A stretch of 64,000 nucleotides of DNA from an uncultured Candidatus Actinomarina sp. (GTDB lineage: Bacteria; Actinomycetota; Acidimicrobiia; Actinomarinales; Actinomarinaceae). Location of the stretch: assembly GCA_902622665.1 (NCBI GenBank), contig CACNQV010000002.1, positions 1 to 64,000 on the forward strand, written 5' to 3'. The notes under the pieces were generated by a model. The model searched no databases, was not told where the DNA came from, and saw only the letters and a list, made by a program, of their open reading frames with translations. The stretch's first letter is position 1; every line of letters begins with the position of its first letter. This document shows, in pieces, positions 44,847 to 53,335 of this stretch. The translations under genes were made by a program, and so were the position numbers.

Positions 44847-45770
44847 ATGAAAATACTAGTAACTGGAGGAGCTGGCTTTATAGGTTCTCATCTAGTTGAA
44901 GAGCTTCTTAGTAATGAAAATGAGATTTTAATCTTTGATAATTGTCTAACAGGTAAAAAAGAGAATTTAGAAATGACAGGTAATTTTAAATTCATAATTG
45001 ATGATTTCGGTTCTGAAAACTCTTTAGAAAAAATTGAAAAATTTGATCCAGATGTATGCTTCCATTTAGCTGCACAGTCTTCAGTTGTTGTATCAGTTGA
45101 AAACCCAGCACTTGATTTTGAACACAATATTTTACAGCCAATAAAACTTATTCAAGTACTTTTAAAATCTAATTGTAAAAAATTAGTGTTTACTTCATCT
45201 GGAGGAACAATTTTTGGTGAACCTTCTGTAATTCCTACTGGTGAAGAAGATTATGCAGATGAGCCAGAGTCTCCGTATGGAGTTGCAAAAAAAAGATTAA
45301 ATGAATTAATAAAGATAATGACAAATAATTCAAATCTAAAATATTCAATTTTAAATTTATCTAATGTTTATGGACCAAGGCAGGACCCCCATGGTGAGGC
45401 AGGAGTAGTATCAATATTTGCAAACAAATATTTAAATAATGAGGAACCGATTATCTATGGAGATGGTGAGCAGACCAGAGATTATGTATATGTAAAAGAT
45501 GTTGTCAGTGCATTAATAAAAGCATCAAATATTGATAAAAACCATTTTTTAAACATTGGAACTGGTGTTGAAACGTCAGTAAATAATCTTGCTAATTCAA
45601 TGAAAAGACAGTTTAATTCTGAAATTAATCCTATTTATAAACCTGCAAGAGAAGGTGAATTAAATAGAAGCGTATTGAATAATACAAAAGCAAAAAAAGA
45701 ATTAGATTGGAAACCAGAATACAACTTAGATGAAGGTATGAAACAAGTCTTTAACTGGTTGAAAGCTTAA
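44847..45770 (+). CDS. NAD-dependent sugar-nucleotide epimerase/dehydratase
   Basis: Extended short-chain dehydrogenase of the UDP-glucose 4-epimerase/GDP-sugar group, 307 aa. The NAD motif GGAGFIGSH is at the N-terminus, HLAAQSSVVVS near residue 74, the catalytic Ser region FTSSGGTIFG, Y-x3-K as SPYGVAKKR near 142, and NVYGPRQDP. It follows the pyrophosphorylase after 3 nt and probably modifies its product. It converges on cofE with interleaved stops (TTAA). Confidence 0.88.
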   Translation: MKILVTGGAGFIGSHLVEELLSNENEILIFDNCLTGKKENLEMTGNFKFIIDDFGSENSLEKIEKFDPDVCFHLAAQSSVVVSVENPALDFEHNILQPIKLIQVLLKSNCKKLVFTSSGGTIFGEPSVIPTGEEDYADEPESPYGVAKKRLNELIKIMTNNSNLKYSILNLSNVYGPRQDPHGEAGVVSIFANKYLNNEEPIIYGDGEQTRDYVYVKDVVSALIKASNIDKNHFLNIGTGVETSVNNLANSMKRQFNSEINPIYKPAREGELNRSVLNNTKAKKELDWKPEYNLDEGMKQVFNWLKA

Positions 45771-46465
45771 AGAAAAAAATCTTCATTATCTTCTCTTAAC
45801 AATTCATTTGCATTTAGCTTAGAACTTTCATAGTCAACTCCCCTGATTATTGCTATTGGAATATCAATAGTTTTCTTCATGACCAGCTCAGCAGCACTTG
45901 CTAACTCATCAATAACTGCTATTTCTGTAGCATTAAGTTCATTATCAAAACTATCTAATTTGCCAATATAACTATCTATAGGACTTATTCCCGACGAACC
46001 AATCGCAAAATTAACTTGACCTTTTCTCCACGCTCGACCAAACGTATCAGAAATTATTACCGCAATGGGTAAATTTGCTAATGATTCAAACTTTTTTCGA
46101 AATTTATCTGCTGATTTATTGGGGTCTTCAGGGAGCAGTAAAGCTAAATTTTTCTTTACATTTGATTTATCAATTCCAGCATTTGCACAAATAAATCCAT
46201 GGTGGGTCTTTGCTATAACTAAATCTCCTCTTTTTCTTATAATTTTTTTCGATTCACTCTGCAACAACTCTTCAAAATCATAATTTGAGAGATCTCTTTC
46301 CATTCCTTCACTTTTTGACACAATTTTTTGAGTAACAATAAAAATGTCATTTTTTTCAATACCAATCTCACTTTTATTTAAAACATCGAATGTGATTTCA
46401 GCCAAATTATCATCAACTTTAATTTCTGGAATACCTTCTACTGGTATTATTCTTATCTCATTCAT
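45767..46465 (-). CDS. cofE: Coenzyme F420:L-glutamate ligase
   Basis: Adds gamma-linked glutamate to F420-0 using GTP. Landmarks: IVTQKIVSKSEGM near residue 44, KTHHGFICANAGIDKSNV near 86, and VIISDTFGRAWRKGQVNFAIG near 135. The length is 232 aa, matching the CofE domain alone, without the C-terminal nitroreductase domain found in mycobacterial FbiB. It overlaps cofD by 8 nt. Confidence 0.95.
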   Translation of the reverse strand: MNEIRIIPVEGIPEIKVDDNLAEITFDVLNKSEIGIEKNDIFIVTQKIVSKSEGMERDLSNYDFEELLQSESKKIIRKRGDLVIAKTHHGFICANAGIDKSNVKKNLALLLPEDPNKSADKFRKKFESLANLPIAVIISDTFGRAWRKGQVNFAIGSSGISPIDSYIGKLDSFDNELNATEIAVIDELASAAELVMKKTIDIPIAIIRGVDYESSKLNANELLREDNEDFFL

Positions 46466-47354
46466 TTTGCAATATCCTACTAGCTAAATTTTTTGAGTCA
46501 TTTTCATTTTTAAAAACAATCTGGTCTTCAAAGACGTTTGAAGAGTTGTCAGAATCTCCATGATGAACGTAAAATTTATTAACTCGATTTTTATAATATT
46601 TTTTTAATCCCTGAATATCTGGCTTGTACCCCATATCAATAAAATTTTGAACAGAAGGACCTTTAAGAGCCTTTTTGCCTACAAACGGACTAATAGCAAT
46701 AACATTATTATGATCTTGTATCGATTGATTAATCTTACTTATGGAAAGGATAGGACCAATAGACAGGATTGGATTTGAGGGACCAACAATTAAAACATCA
46801 CTTTGATTAATTAAGTTTATGACTTGATTTGAGGCCCTTGCTTTTCTTGATCCTTCATAGACAACTTTACTCAATCGTGGTTTTGCTTTTTTTTCAACAA
46901 AATAATTTTGGAAATTTAGCTTATCACCTTTTTTTGTAATAAGTTTTGTACTTACTTTATCATCAGACATTGGAAGAATTTTACATTTGATATTAAATTT
47001 GTTTTTTATTATCTCTGTGATTTCAGTGAGTTGTAAATCATCGTTTAACATTTGGTTTCTAAACAAATTAAGAGCAAGGTCTTTGTCACCTATCATAAAA
47101 TTCAAGTCATAAAACTTTTTCAATTCATTATTTACAGTAAATTTATCATTCAGGATTCCCCAACCAAATTTCCCTTCTATGTTTGCTAAACCATAAATTA
47201 CTGAATCAATGTCAGGCGAAAGAGCTACTCCATGTATATATTCGTCATCACCAGTATTGACGATAACTGTTAAGTCAATATTTTTTAACTTGCTCAACCC
47301 CTTTGCAAATTTAGCGCCTCCTACACCTCCACTTAAATAAACAACTTTTTTCAT
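46458..47354 (-). CDS. cofD: 2-phospho-L-lactate transferase (F420 biosynthesis)
   Basis: CofD/FbiA transfers the phospholactate-type side chain to the deazaflavin Fo. N-terminal YLSGGVGGAKFAKGL, the loop VNTGDDEYIHGVALSPDIDSV (near residue 33), and the segment GPSNPILSIGPILSI near 192 are diagnostic. The length of 298 aa is normal. It starts the two-gene cofDE operon, showing that the cell makes F420. Fo synthase and CofC are not in the window. Confidence 0.95.
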   Translation of the reverse strand: MKKVVYLSGGVGGAKFAKGLSKLKNIDLTVIVNTGDDEYIHGVALSPDIDSVIYGLANIEGKFGWGILNDKFTVNNELKKFYDLNFMIGDKDLALNLFRNQMLNDDLQLTEITEIIKNKFNIKCKILPMSDDKVSTKLITKKGDKLNFQNYFVEKKAKPRLSKVVYEGSRKARASNQVINLINQSDVLIVGPSNPILSIGPILSISKINQSIQDHNNVIAISPFVGKKALKGPSVQNFIDMGYKPDIQGLKKYYKNRVNKFYVHHGDSDNSSNVFEDQIVFKNENDSKNLASRILQNE

Positions 47355-47386
47355 TTATAAGAACCTTAAATATACGACCTTTCAAC

Positions 47387-47392
47387 TAACAT
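47387..47392 (+). promoter_or_regulatory. Candidate -10 box TAACAT upstream of the 82-aa gene
   Basis: TAACAT is 7 nt before the ATG at 47400 with no Shine-Dalgarno. Confidence 0.4.
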
Positions 47393-47399
47393 TTTAGTA

Positions 47400-47648
47400 A
47401 TGATAGACAAAGATATTCTAGATGGATTATCAGAACTTGATGAAGCAGATTTAAAGAGAGTTAAATTATTGGTGGACAATAAATTAAATATTGAATCTGA
47501 TGTAAAAGTTTCTTATAGGACGAAATCAATAAAGTGTGGAAAAGAGTCATGTAATTCATGTCCTCACGGTCCATATTGGTATGCAGAATGGACCGAAGAA
47601 GGAAAAAGAAAAACCAAATATTTAGGTAAAAATTTAACTGATGCTTAA
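47400..47648 (+). CDS. Small Cys-containing protein (DUF6788-like)
   Basis: An 82-aa soluble protein whose C-terminal half has a Cys-rich pattern (IKCGKESCNSCPHGPYWYA then KTKYLGK). This resembles a short domain found next to mobile or regulatory genes in many bacteria (DUF6788-like, from memory). Two to three Cys and a His could bind zinc. Function is unknown. It overlaps the next membrane-protein gene by 8 nt. Confidence 0.7.
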   Translation: MIDKDILDGLSELDEADLKRVKLLVDNKLNIESDVKVSYRTKSIKCGKESCNSCPHGPYWYAEWTEEGKRKTKYLGKNLTDA

Positions 47649-49818
47649 AAATAATCTTTTTGTAAAAGTTGCTCTTGGTTCTTTGCTGATAATATTTTTG
47701 CGAATAGAACTAGTTTTTTCAGATTTACTTCCAACCGGTGGGGATATGGGAGCACATATCGTACCAACTAAGTTTTTTGTTAATGAGCTATTTAACAATT
47801 TTAAATTAAGTGGATGGTCACAGGACTGGTTTGCCGGCTACCCGGTTTACTACTTTTATTTTCCACTTCCTCCCATCATTGCTAGCCTCTTGAATTTTTT
47901 GTTTCCATTTTCAATTTCTTTTAAAACCATGGTGCTAATTTCACAAATTTTATTAGTTATTTCTATTGAAATGCTTATGCGTAAAAATTCAAAAGAGTTT
48001 TCTTTTTATGGATTTGGAGTTGGTTTGCTCTATTTGCTTACTGAATCATTCACAATTTTTGGTGGAAATTTAGCTTCATCACTAGCAGGACAGTATTCCT
48101 TTACTTATTCGATCGCTTTTGCAAATTTATCAATATTTTATCTAATGAAGTCAAACCACAGATATTCTATAGAAATTGCTTCTTTGTTAATTGGCTTATC
48201 TGTACTTTCCCATTTAATTCCTTTCATAATTTATTTGCCATTATTTGTTTTTTATTTTTTAAAAAGTGACACAAAAATTTACAAAAAGATTGCAGCATTT
48301 ATGTTTTTCTTATTTATTGCAATGAGATTTTCTATCTTATTATTTTTAAATCTAGAATTCACTACAAATATGACCTATACTCCTTACACCCAGGTTTCAG
48401 ACCTAGTAAAATCTGATATACTCCCATTTGTTATTGGTGCAATTATTTATCTTATTTCAAGCAATGGCAAAAGTTCTTTAAAAGTAGTTACTGGATTTGA
48501 AATGTACCTACTTACCGTTTCAATATATTTATTTTTTTATGGACCAGAAAGTGCACTTTGGAATGGCAGGATAGTTCCATTTTTCAATTTAGCTATCGTA
48601 GTTCTGTTTTTTAAATTATTACAATATGATATTAAAAATTTAATAAAAAAGATACAGGGCACATATCCTTTGACTATTTTCATTTTGTTTATCAACTCTT
48701 ACTTTATGTATTTGTATTACTCTAAATGGGGTAATACATATACAACAACAACTATAAGCGTAATTTTAATTGTTTTGTTTATGTTTTTAATTTCAATAAA
48801 CTCAAAAAAATTATTAATTTACACAACTCTTGTTTCTCTTACTTTTGGAACTTTAAGTTACTTACCTCACTGGTTAAATTGGAACTTCAGTGGTTATGAG
48901 AGCAAAAATAACTGGTCAGATATTACAACTCTTTATGAAGGCCTAAACACACTTGAGCCAGGCAGAATAATGTGGGAACCAAATTCTGATTTAAATAAAT
49001 ATGGTACTCCTATGGTGTTGATGACAATTCCCATGTTCACAGATCACGAAAGTGTCGAAGGTTTATATTTTGATTCAAGCATAACAACACCATTTCATTT
49101 TTTAACAGTTTCAGGTGTTGCTGAAAGGCCATCTAATCCAGTTGGGGGGTTGACATATATTAATGGTGAATTCGATAAAGGTTTTAGATTAATGGAAGAG
49201 ATGGGTGTAGATTATTTTATTGCATATACAACTTCAATTAAAGATAAAGCTGATAGGAATAAAAATTTTAATTTTTTATTTTCAAATGAAGTTTTCAATG
49301 TATATTCAATTAACTCTAAGAAAGTTGAGCTCGTTGAAGATAACTTATATTTATTTGAAAGTCCTGATTTCTATGACCGTCTTCGGAATGCAGTTTTAAG
49401 GGAAGGAACAGAACAAAGTTTTTTTGAAGCTTCTTTTGAGAGCTTTAAAAATGAATCAAATTTCAAAATAATTGAACACTATGATACGAGTTTTGCAGAA
49501 CCAAGTGACAAAAACTCTGAGCTTTTAATTAGTGATTTAAATATTCAAAACGAATTAATAACTTTTACAACAAATAAACCAAATCAACTTCATTTAATTA
49601 AAGTTTCATATTTTCCAAACTGGAAAATAAAAAATGGTCATGGGCCTTTTAGAATCTCCCCATCATTTATGGCAGTTGTCCCAAAAGATGAACTTGTGGA
49701 AATTAAATTTGAGTCAAGTATTGTTGAAAAAGCTCTCAATTATTTATCTATTTTTACTCTTTTTGGTGCTTTACTTATCACTTATACTTATAAAAAAAGA
49801 TTTGCGAATGTTAAATAA
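47641..49818 (+). CDS. Large multi-pass membrane protein, glycosyltransferase-like
   Basis: A 725-aa integral membrane protein with about 12 hydrophobic helices over residues 1-480 and a soluble C-terminal part, then a final helix near 700. The early loop GGDMGAHIVPTKFF and WFAGYPVYYFYFPLPP resemble the polyprenol-linked GT-C glycosyltransferase-like proteins annotated as 6-pyruvoyl-tetrahydropterin synthase-related; the Asp in the first loop is the usual GT-C type catalytic position. It lies with GtrA, GT2 and mannose genes, so a role in cell-surface glycan synthesis is likely but not proven. Confidence 0.8.
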   Translation: MLKNNLFVKVALGSLLIIFLRIELVFSDLLPTGGDMGAHIVPTKFFVNELFNNFKLSGWSQDWFAGYPVYYFYFPLPPIIASLLNFLFPFSISFKTMVLISQILLVISIEMLMRKNSKEFSFYGFGVGLLYLLTESFTIFGGNLASSLAGQYSFTYSIAFANLSIFYLMKSNHRYSIEIASLLIGLSVLSHLIPFIIYLPLFVFYFLKSDTKIYKKIAAFMFFLFIAMRFSILLFLNLEFTTNMTYTPYTQVSDLVKSDILPFVIGAIIYLISSNGKSSLKVVTGFEMYLLTVSIYLFFYGPESALWNGRIVPFFNLAIVVLFFKLLQYDIKNLIKKIQGTYPLTIFILFINSYFMYLYYSKWGNTYTTTTISVILIVLFMFLISINSKKLLIYTTLVSLTFGTLSYLPHWLNWNFSGYESKNNWSDITTLYEGLNTLEPGRIMWEPNSDLNKYGTPMVLMTIPMFTDHESVEGLYFDSSITTPFHFLTVSGVAERPSNPVGGLTYINGEFDKGFRLMEEMGVDYFIAYTTSIKDKADRNKNFNFLFSNEVFNVYSINSKKVELVEDNLYLFESPDFYDRLRNAVLREGTEQSFFEASFESFKNESNFKIIEHYDTSFAEPSDKNSELLISDLNIQNELITFTTNKPNQLHLIKVSYFPNWKIKNGHGPFRISPSFMAVVPKDELVEIKFESSIVEKALNYLSIFTLFGALLITYTYKKRFANVK

Positions 49819-50272
49819 TTTAAAATCCTTGAAAATTTTCCAAAGTGACACTTCATTTATGCAGCTAATTAGAACTTATATTGTGGGTGCTATGAATTTG
49901 TTGATCGGTTTGTCTTTGACATATTTATTCCAATTTTTTGTTCTAACATTTATTGAATTTCCCCTAAGAACTTATGTTACAAATGTTTTTGCGTTTTTAA
50001 TTGGTGTAGTGATTTCATATTATTTATCTAGAAGAATAATTTTTAAATTTAGTTTTTTTGGAGGAAAATTAAAAGAGTTTTTGAATTTTTCTTACACTAA
50101 TTTGATAAGTTTATTTGCACCAAATTTAATTTGGTTTGTAATCAATTTCATTAATGATACTTTACAGAAAGATGAATTTTGGTTTCTTGTAATTACAATT
50201 CTTATAAATGGAGCAATACTTCCCATCAAATATATGATTTATAAATTTTTTGTTTTTAAAGATTCTTTATAA
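49808..50272 (+). CDS. GtrA-family membrane protein
   Basis: A 154-aa protein with four hydrophobic helices and basic loops, matching GtrA/DPMS3-like proteins, which flip or help use polyprenol-linked sugars. The motif YYLSRRIIFKF fits the R-x-W/I-V-F element of GtrA. The ATG at 49808 is chosen; it overlaps the upstream gene by 11 nt, whereas upstream in-frame starts lie deep inside that gene. Its 3' end overlaps the convergent GT2 gene by 34 nt. Confidence 0.85.
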   Translation: MLNNLKSLKIFQSDTSFMQLIRTYIVGAMNLLIGLSLTYLFQFFVLTFIEFPLRTYVTNVFAFLIGVVISYYLSRRIIFKFSFFGGKLKEFLNFSYTNLISLFAPNLIWFVINFINDTLQKDEFWFLVITILINGAILPIKYMIYKFFVFKDSL

Positions 50273-50973
50273 AAAATAATTCTTAATTTGAACAAGCTTA
50301 TTATTGTTCTTGGTATTCTTTTATAAATCAAGGAAACGCTTGGTCTAATCTCGTTTACTTTTGCAGGTATCTCTTTTATTTTGCCACCATTTTTTTCTAT
50401 TCTTATTAATAATTCAGTATCAAAAATGTCTTGAGTCGAAATAACTTGTGGAAGAAATTTTTCAATTTCAGTTTTTTTAATTGCCTTCATTCCGTGAGTG
50501 TCACTTAGTTTTGTTCTAAATAGCGTTTTTAAAAGAATTACAAAAAAATTAGTAGCCAGCCTTCTAATAAATCTTCGCCCATCTTCAGAAGATCCAAGTC
50601 TTTTGGAAGCAGTTATCGAGGAATATTCGCTATCAAGCATTAAAGCTTCACGTAAAAAAGATTCTGAATAATAATCAATATCAAATGAAATAACTAAATC
50701 ATTTTTTGCTAATTCAAATCCAGCTTTTAATGCATTTCCGTAGTTTGGTTCTGGATTGGATATAATTTTTATCTCTGAATATTTCTTAATTAACTTATCA
50801 ACAATTTTTTTTGTATTATCAGTAGACCCGTTTTCTGAAAAAATAATTTCAAAATCTATCTCCATACTTTTACATAATGAAAAAATTGCGTTGGTAGATT
50901 CTTCAAGTATTTCCTCTTCGTTGTAAATAGGTATAACAATTGAAAAATTCTTATAGTTAAACTTTGACTCCAT
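50239..50973 (-). CDS. Family 2 glycosyltransferase (dolichol-phosphate mannose synthase-like)
   Basis: Cytoplasmic-face GT-A glycosyltransferase, 244 aa. N-terminal FSIVIPIYNEEEIL, the ENGSTDNT segment near residue 46, and the metal-binding D-x-D as SFDIDYYSE near 97 are standard; the substrate loop contains FRTKLSDTHGMKAIKK. The ATG at 50973 is used instead of the TTG at 50976 because TATTGT sits 7 nt upstream of the ATG. With the adjacent GtrA protein it could form a polyprenyl-phosphate sugar synthase/flippase pair. Confidence 0.88.
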   Translation of the reverse strand: MESKFNYKNFSIVIPIYNEEEILEESTNAIFSLCKSMEIDFEIIFSENGSTDNTKKIVDKLIKKYSEIKIISNPEPNYGNALKAGFELAKNDLVISFDIDYYSESFLREALMLDSEYSSITASKRLGSSEDGRRFIRRLATNFFVILLKTLFRTKLSDTHGMKAIKKTEIEKFLPQVISTQDIFDTELLIRIEKNGGKIKEIPAKVNEIRPSVSLIYKRIPRTIISLFKLRIIFYKESLKTKNL

Positions 50974-50979
50974 CAAGAG

Positions 50980-50986
50980 TACAATA
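50980..50986. promoter_or_regulatory. Shared bidirectional -10 element TACAATA/TATTGTA
   Basis: TACAAT on plus is 9 nt before the ATG at 50995, and TATTGT on minus is 7 nt before the ATG at 50973. Start codons are 22 nt apart, the same geometry as at 35962-35968. Confidence 0.5.
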
Positions 50987-50994
50987 ATTGGGTA

Positions 50995-52326
50995 ATGAGT
51001 AATAATCTAGATGTTATTTTTAAATCCTATGATATTAGGGGTGTTTTTGGAGATACTTTAACTCTAAAAGATGCTTATAAAATTGGTTATTCTTTTGCAG
51101 AATTTGTTGATTCAGATTCAATTTTAATAGGTCATGATGGGCGTTTATCAAATATGGAAATGTTAAATGCCGTTGCGTCTGGTATATCTAACAGTGGTAA
51201 ATCAGTATTGTATGTTGGCCTTGTACCTACTGATGTTGTATATTCTTTGTCGGGATTACTTGAATTACCTGGAGTAATCATTACTGCTTCTCACAATCCT
51301 AAAGAATATAACGGATTGAAACTTTGCAATTCAGGAGCAGTACCAATTGGAGAGTATTCAGGTCTTTTAGAAATAAAAAACAATATTAAAAATATAGAGA
51401 TTGGTGAAATAAGCAATTTACATTTAGAAACAAACAATGAATTGGATTTATATTTTGAACATATACAGAAACTAGTAAAACCAGAAAAAGTAAATAGCCA
51501 AATAAAATTTGGAGTTGATGGAGGAAATGGAGCAATAGGTTCAATATTTGAGGATTTATCAATAATTTATGGCTTTGATTGCGAAGAGCTTTATATGGAA
51601 GTTGATGGAAATTTCCCAAATCATCCGGCCGATCCATCAAATAAAGACAACTTAATAGAGATCATTAAACTCGTTCAAGAAAAAAAATTAGATTTTGGAG
51701 TAGCTTTTGATGGCGATGCCGACAGAGCAGTCTTTATTGATGATACTGGAAAAGTAGTATCCGGAAGCATGATGACAACACTAATCGCAGACTACTTATC
51801 GGAAAAAAAAGATAATTTAAAAGTTGTGTATAACGTAAATGTCTCACCACATGCTTTATCAATACTTGATTCAAAAAATATTTCTCTATTTAGGTGTAAG
51901 GTAGGTCATTCAAATATAAAAGCAATGATGAAAGAACTTAAAGCAGATTTTGGTGGTGAACACAGTGCTCATTTTTACTATAAAGACAATTATTTTGCTG
52001 ATTCTGCAATACTTACACTCTTAATGTTCATGAGTATTGTTTCTGAACGAGGAGAGAAAGTTAGTAGTATGATCAATAAGTATAATTTCCCTCCATCATC
52101 TGGAGAAATCAACTTTGCAGTTGAAGATGTAGACAGCTCTCTAGAGAAAATTAAATCTGTTTTTACCGGTGATTTTGACGAACTTGATGGTCTTTCATAT
52201 TTTGATGAAAACTTTTGGTTTAATGTTAGAGGCTCAAATACTGAACCTAAGTTAAGAGTTAATATAGAAGCTACATCTCAAAAAATACTTGATGAAGTTT
52301 TAGAGAAAATTTCAACTACTATATAG
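50995..52326 (+). CDS. Phosphomannomutase / phosphoglucomutase
   Basis: Alpha-D-phosphohexomutase, 443 aa. The N-terminal FKSYDIRGVFGDTL, the phosphoserine loop ITASHNPKEYNG near residue 100, the metal loop FDGDADRAVF near 240, the sugar-binding loop GGEHSAHFYYKD and the C-terminal RGSNTEPKLRV phosphate-binding loop are all visible. It interconverts mannose-6-P/mannose-1-P, and possibly the glucose phosphates. Neighbouring PGI/PMI and pyrophosphorylase genes favour the mannose role. The same pmm-manA order is known in mycobacteria. Confidence 0.94.
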   Translation: MSNNLDVIFKSYDIRGVFGDTLTLKDAYKIGYSFAEFVDSDSILIGHDGRLSNMEMLNAVASGISNSGKSVLYVGLVPTDVVYSLSGLLELPGVIITASHNPKEYNGLKLCNSGAVPIGEYSGLLEIKNNIKNIEIGEISNLHLETNNELDLYFEHIQKLVKPEKVNSQIKFGVDGGNGAIGSIFEDLSIIYGFDCEELYMEVDGNFPNHPADPSNKDNLIEIIKLVQEKKLDFGVAFDGDADRAVFIDDTGKVVSGSMMTTLIADYLSEKKDNLKVVYNVNVSPHALSILDSKNISLFRCKVGHSNIKAMMKELKADFGGEHSAHFYYKDNYFADSAILTLLMFMSIVSERGEKVSSMINKYNFPPSSGEINFAVEDVDSSLEKIKSVFTGDFDELDGLSYFDENFWFNVRGSNTEPKLRVNIEATSQKILDEVLEKISTTI

Positions 52327-52332
52327 ATAATA

Positions 52333-53328
52333 ATGATTGAACACGTACTTGATTTGGGTAATCAATTAAAAAAAGAGCTTGAAACTTCAACAGATTTTGT
52401 AATTGATTCATATGATGATTTATTAATTGTTGGTATGGGTGGTTCAGGAGTCGCGGGGGATGTTTTAAAGCTTGTTTTAAATGAAAATACGCAAATAAAT
52501 GTTCAAGTTAGAAAAGCATATGGGATTCCGGAAGTAATAGTTGAAAGAAGGCCGAAGTGTCTATTTATATCTTATTCAGGCAATACTGAAGAAACTATTG
52601 AGGCTGTAGATGATGCTATTAAAAATAATTTAGATTGGTCAGTAATTTCAAGTGGAGGACAGTTATTAGAATTAGCAATAGAGCATAAACGACCATTTGT
52701 TAAAGTTCCACCAGGACTCCAACCTAGAGCAGCGTTTGGATTAATGACAAAAGCTGCAATGCATTATGTTTCTTCTGATAAAAATGGAAAATATCTAGAG
52801 ATGTGTAATCAAGCTGGGGAGTATTTAAATGAGGCTTTAGCTAACCAATCAGAAAATGAGTTATTGTCGCACGCTTTACAGATTTCCAAGGAGATAAGCT
52901 CTAAGACGTCTGTAATTTATGGAGGCACTCCGTTAACATATTTAGTTGCTCAACGATGGAAGACGCAAATTAATGAGAATGCAAAATCAAAAGCTTTTGT
53001 TGGCTATATGCCTGAGGTGCATCATAATGAAATCCTTTCTTGGGAAGCAAACAAAGAAGATTCAAAAATTAATTATCAGTTATTATTTTTAAGGTCTTCT
53101 AAGGAAAATTCTCAAATTAGTAAGAGATTTGAATTAACAAAAAAAATTATTGGCGACAAGGTTGATATCTCTGAAATTGAGAATATATCATCAAAAAATA
53201 TCATTAGTAATTTATTTCATTTAACATTATTAGGTGATTTGGTGAGTGTTTATATGGCTGACAATTTAAAAATTGACCCATATGACATCACCTCTATTGA
53301 AAAATTAAAAAAATTGTTAAAAGGATAA
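52333..53328 (+). CDS. Bifunctional phosphoglucose/phosphomannose isomerase
   Basis: SIS-domain aldose-ketose isomerase of the archaeal/actinobacterial PGI/PMI family, 331 aa. The first SIS segment is LLIVGMGGSGVAGDVL (residues 34-50), the sugar-phosphate loop SYSGNTEETI follows near 87, and the PMI-specific C-terminal domain has VKVPPGLQPRAAFG near 125 and MPEVHHNEILSW near 230 with the catalytic Glu-His. It links fructose-6-P to mannose-6-P (and glucose-6-P). It starts 6 nt after pmm and 7 nt before ahcY. Confidence 0.92.
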   Translation: MIEHVLDLGNQLKKELETSTDFVIDSYDDLLIVGMGGSGVAGDVLKLVLNENTQINVQVRKAYGIPEVIVERRPKCLFISYSGNTEETIEAVDDAIKNNLDWSVISSGGQLLELAIEHKRPFVKVPPGLQPRAAFGLMTKAAMHYVSSDKNGKYLEMCNQAGEYLNEALANQSENELLSHALQISKEISSKTSVIYGGTPLTYLVAQRWKTQINENAKSKAFVGYMPEVHHNEILSWEANKEDSKINYQLLFLRSSKENSQISKRFELTKKIIGDKVDISEIENISSKNIISNLFHLTLLGDLVSVYMADNLKIDPYDITSIEKLKKLLKG

Positions 53329-53335
53329 ACAAAAC

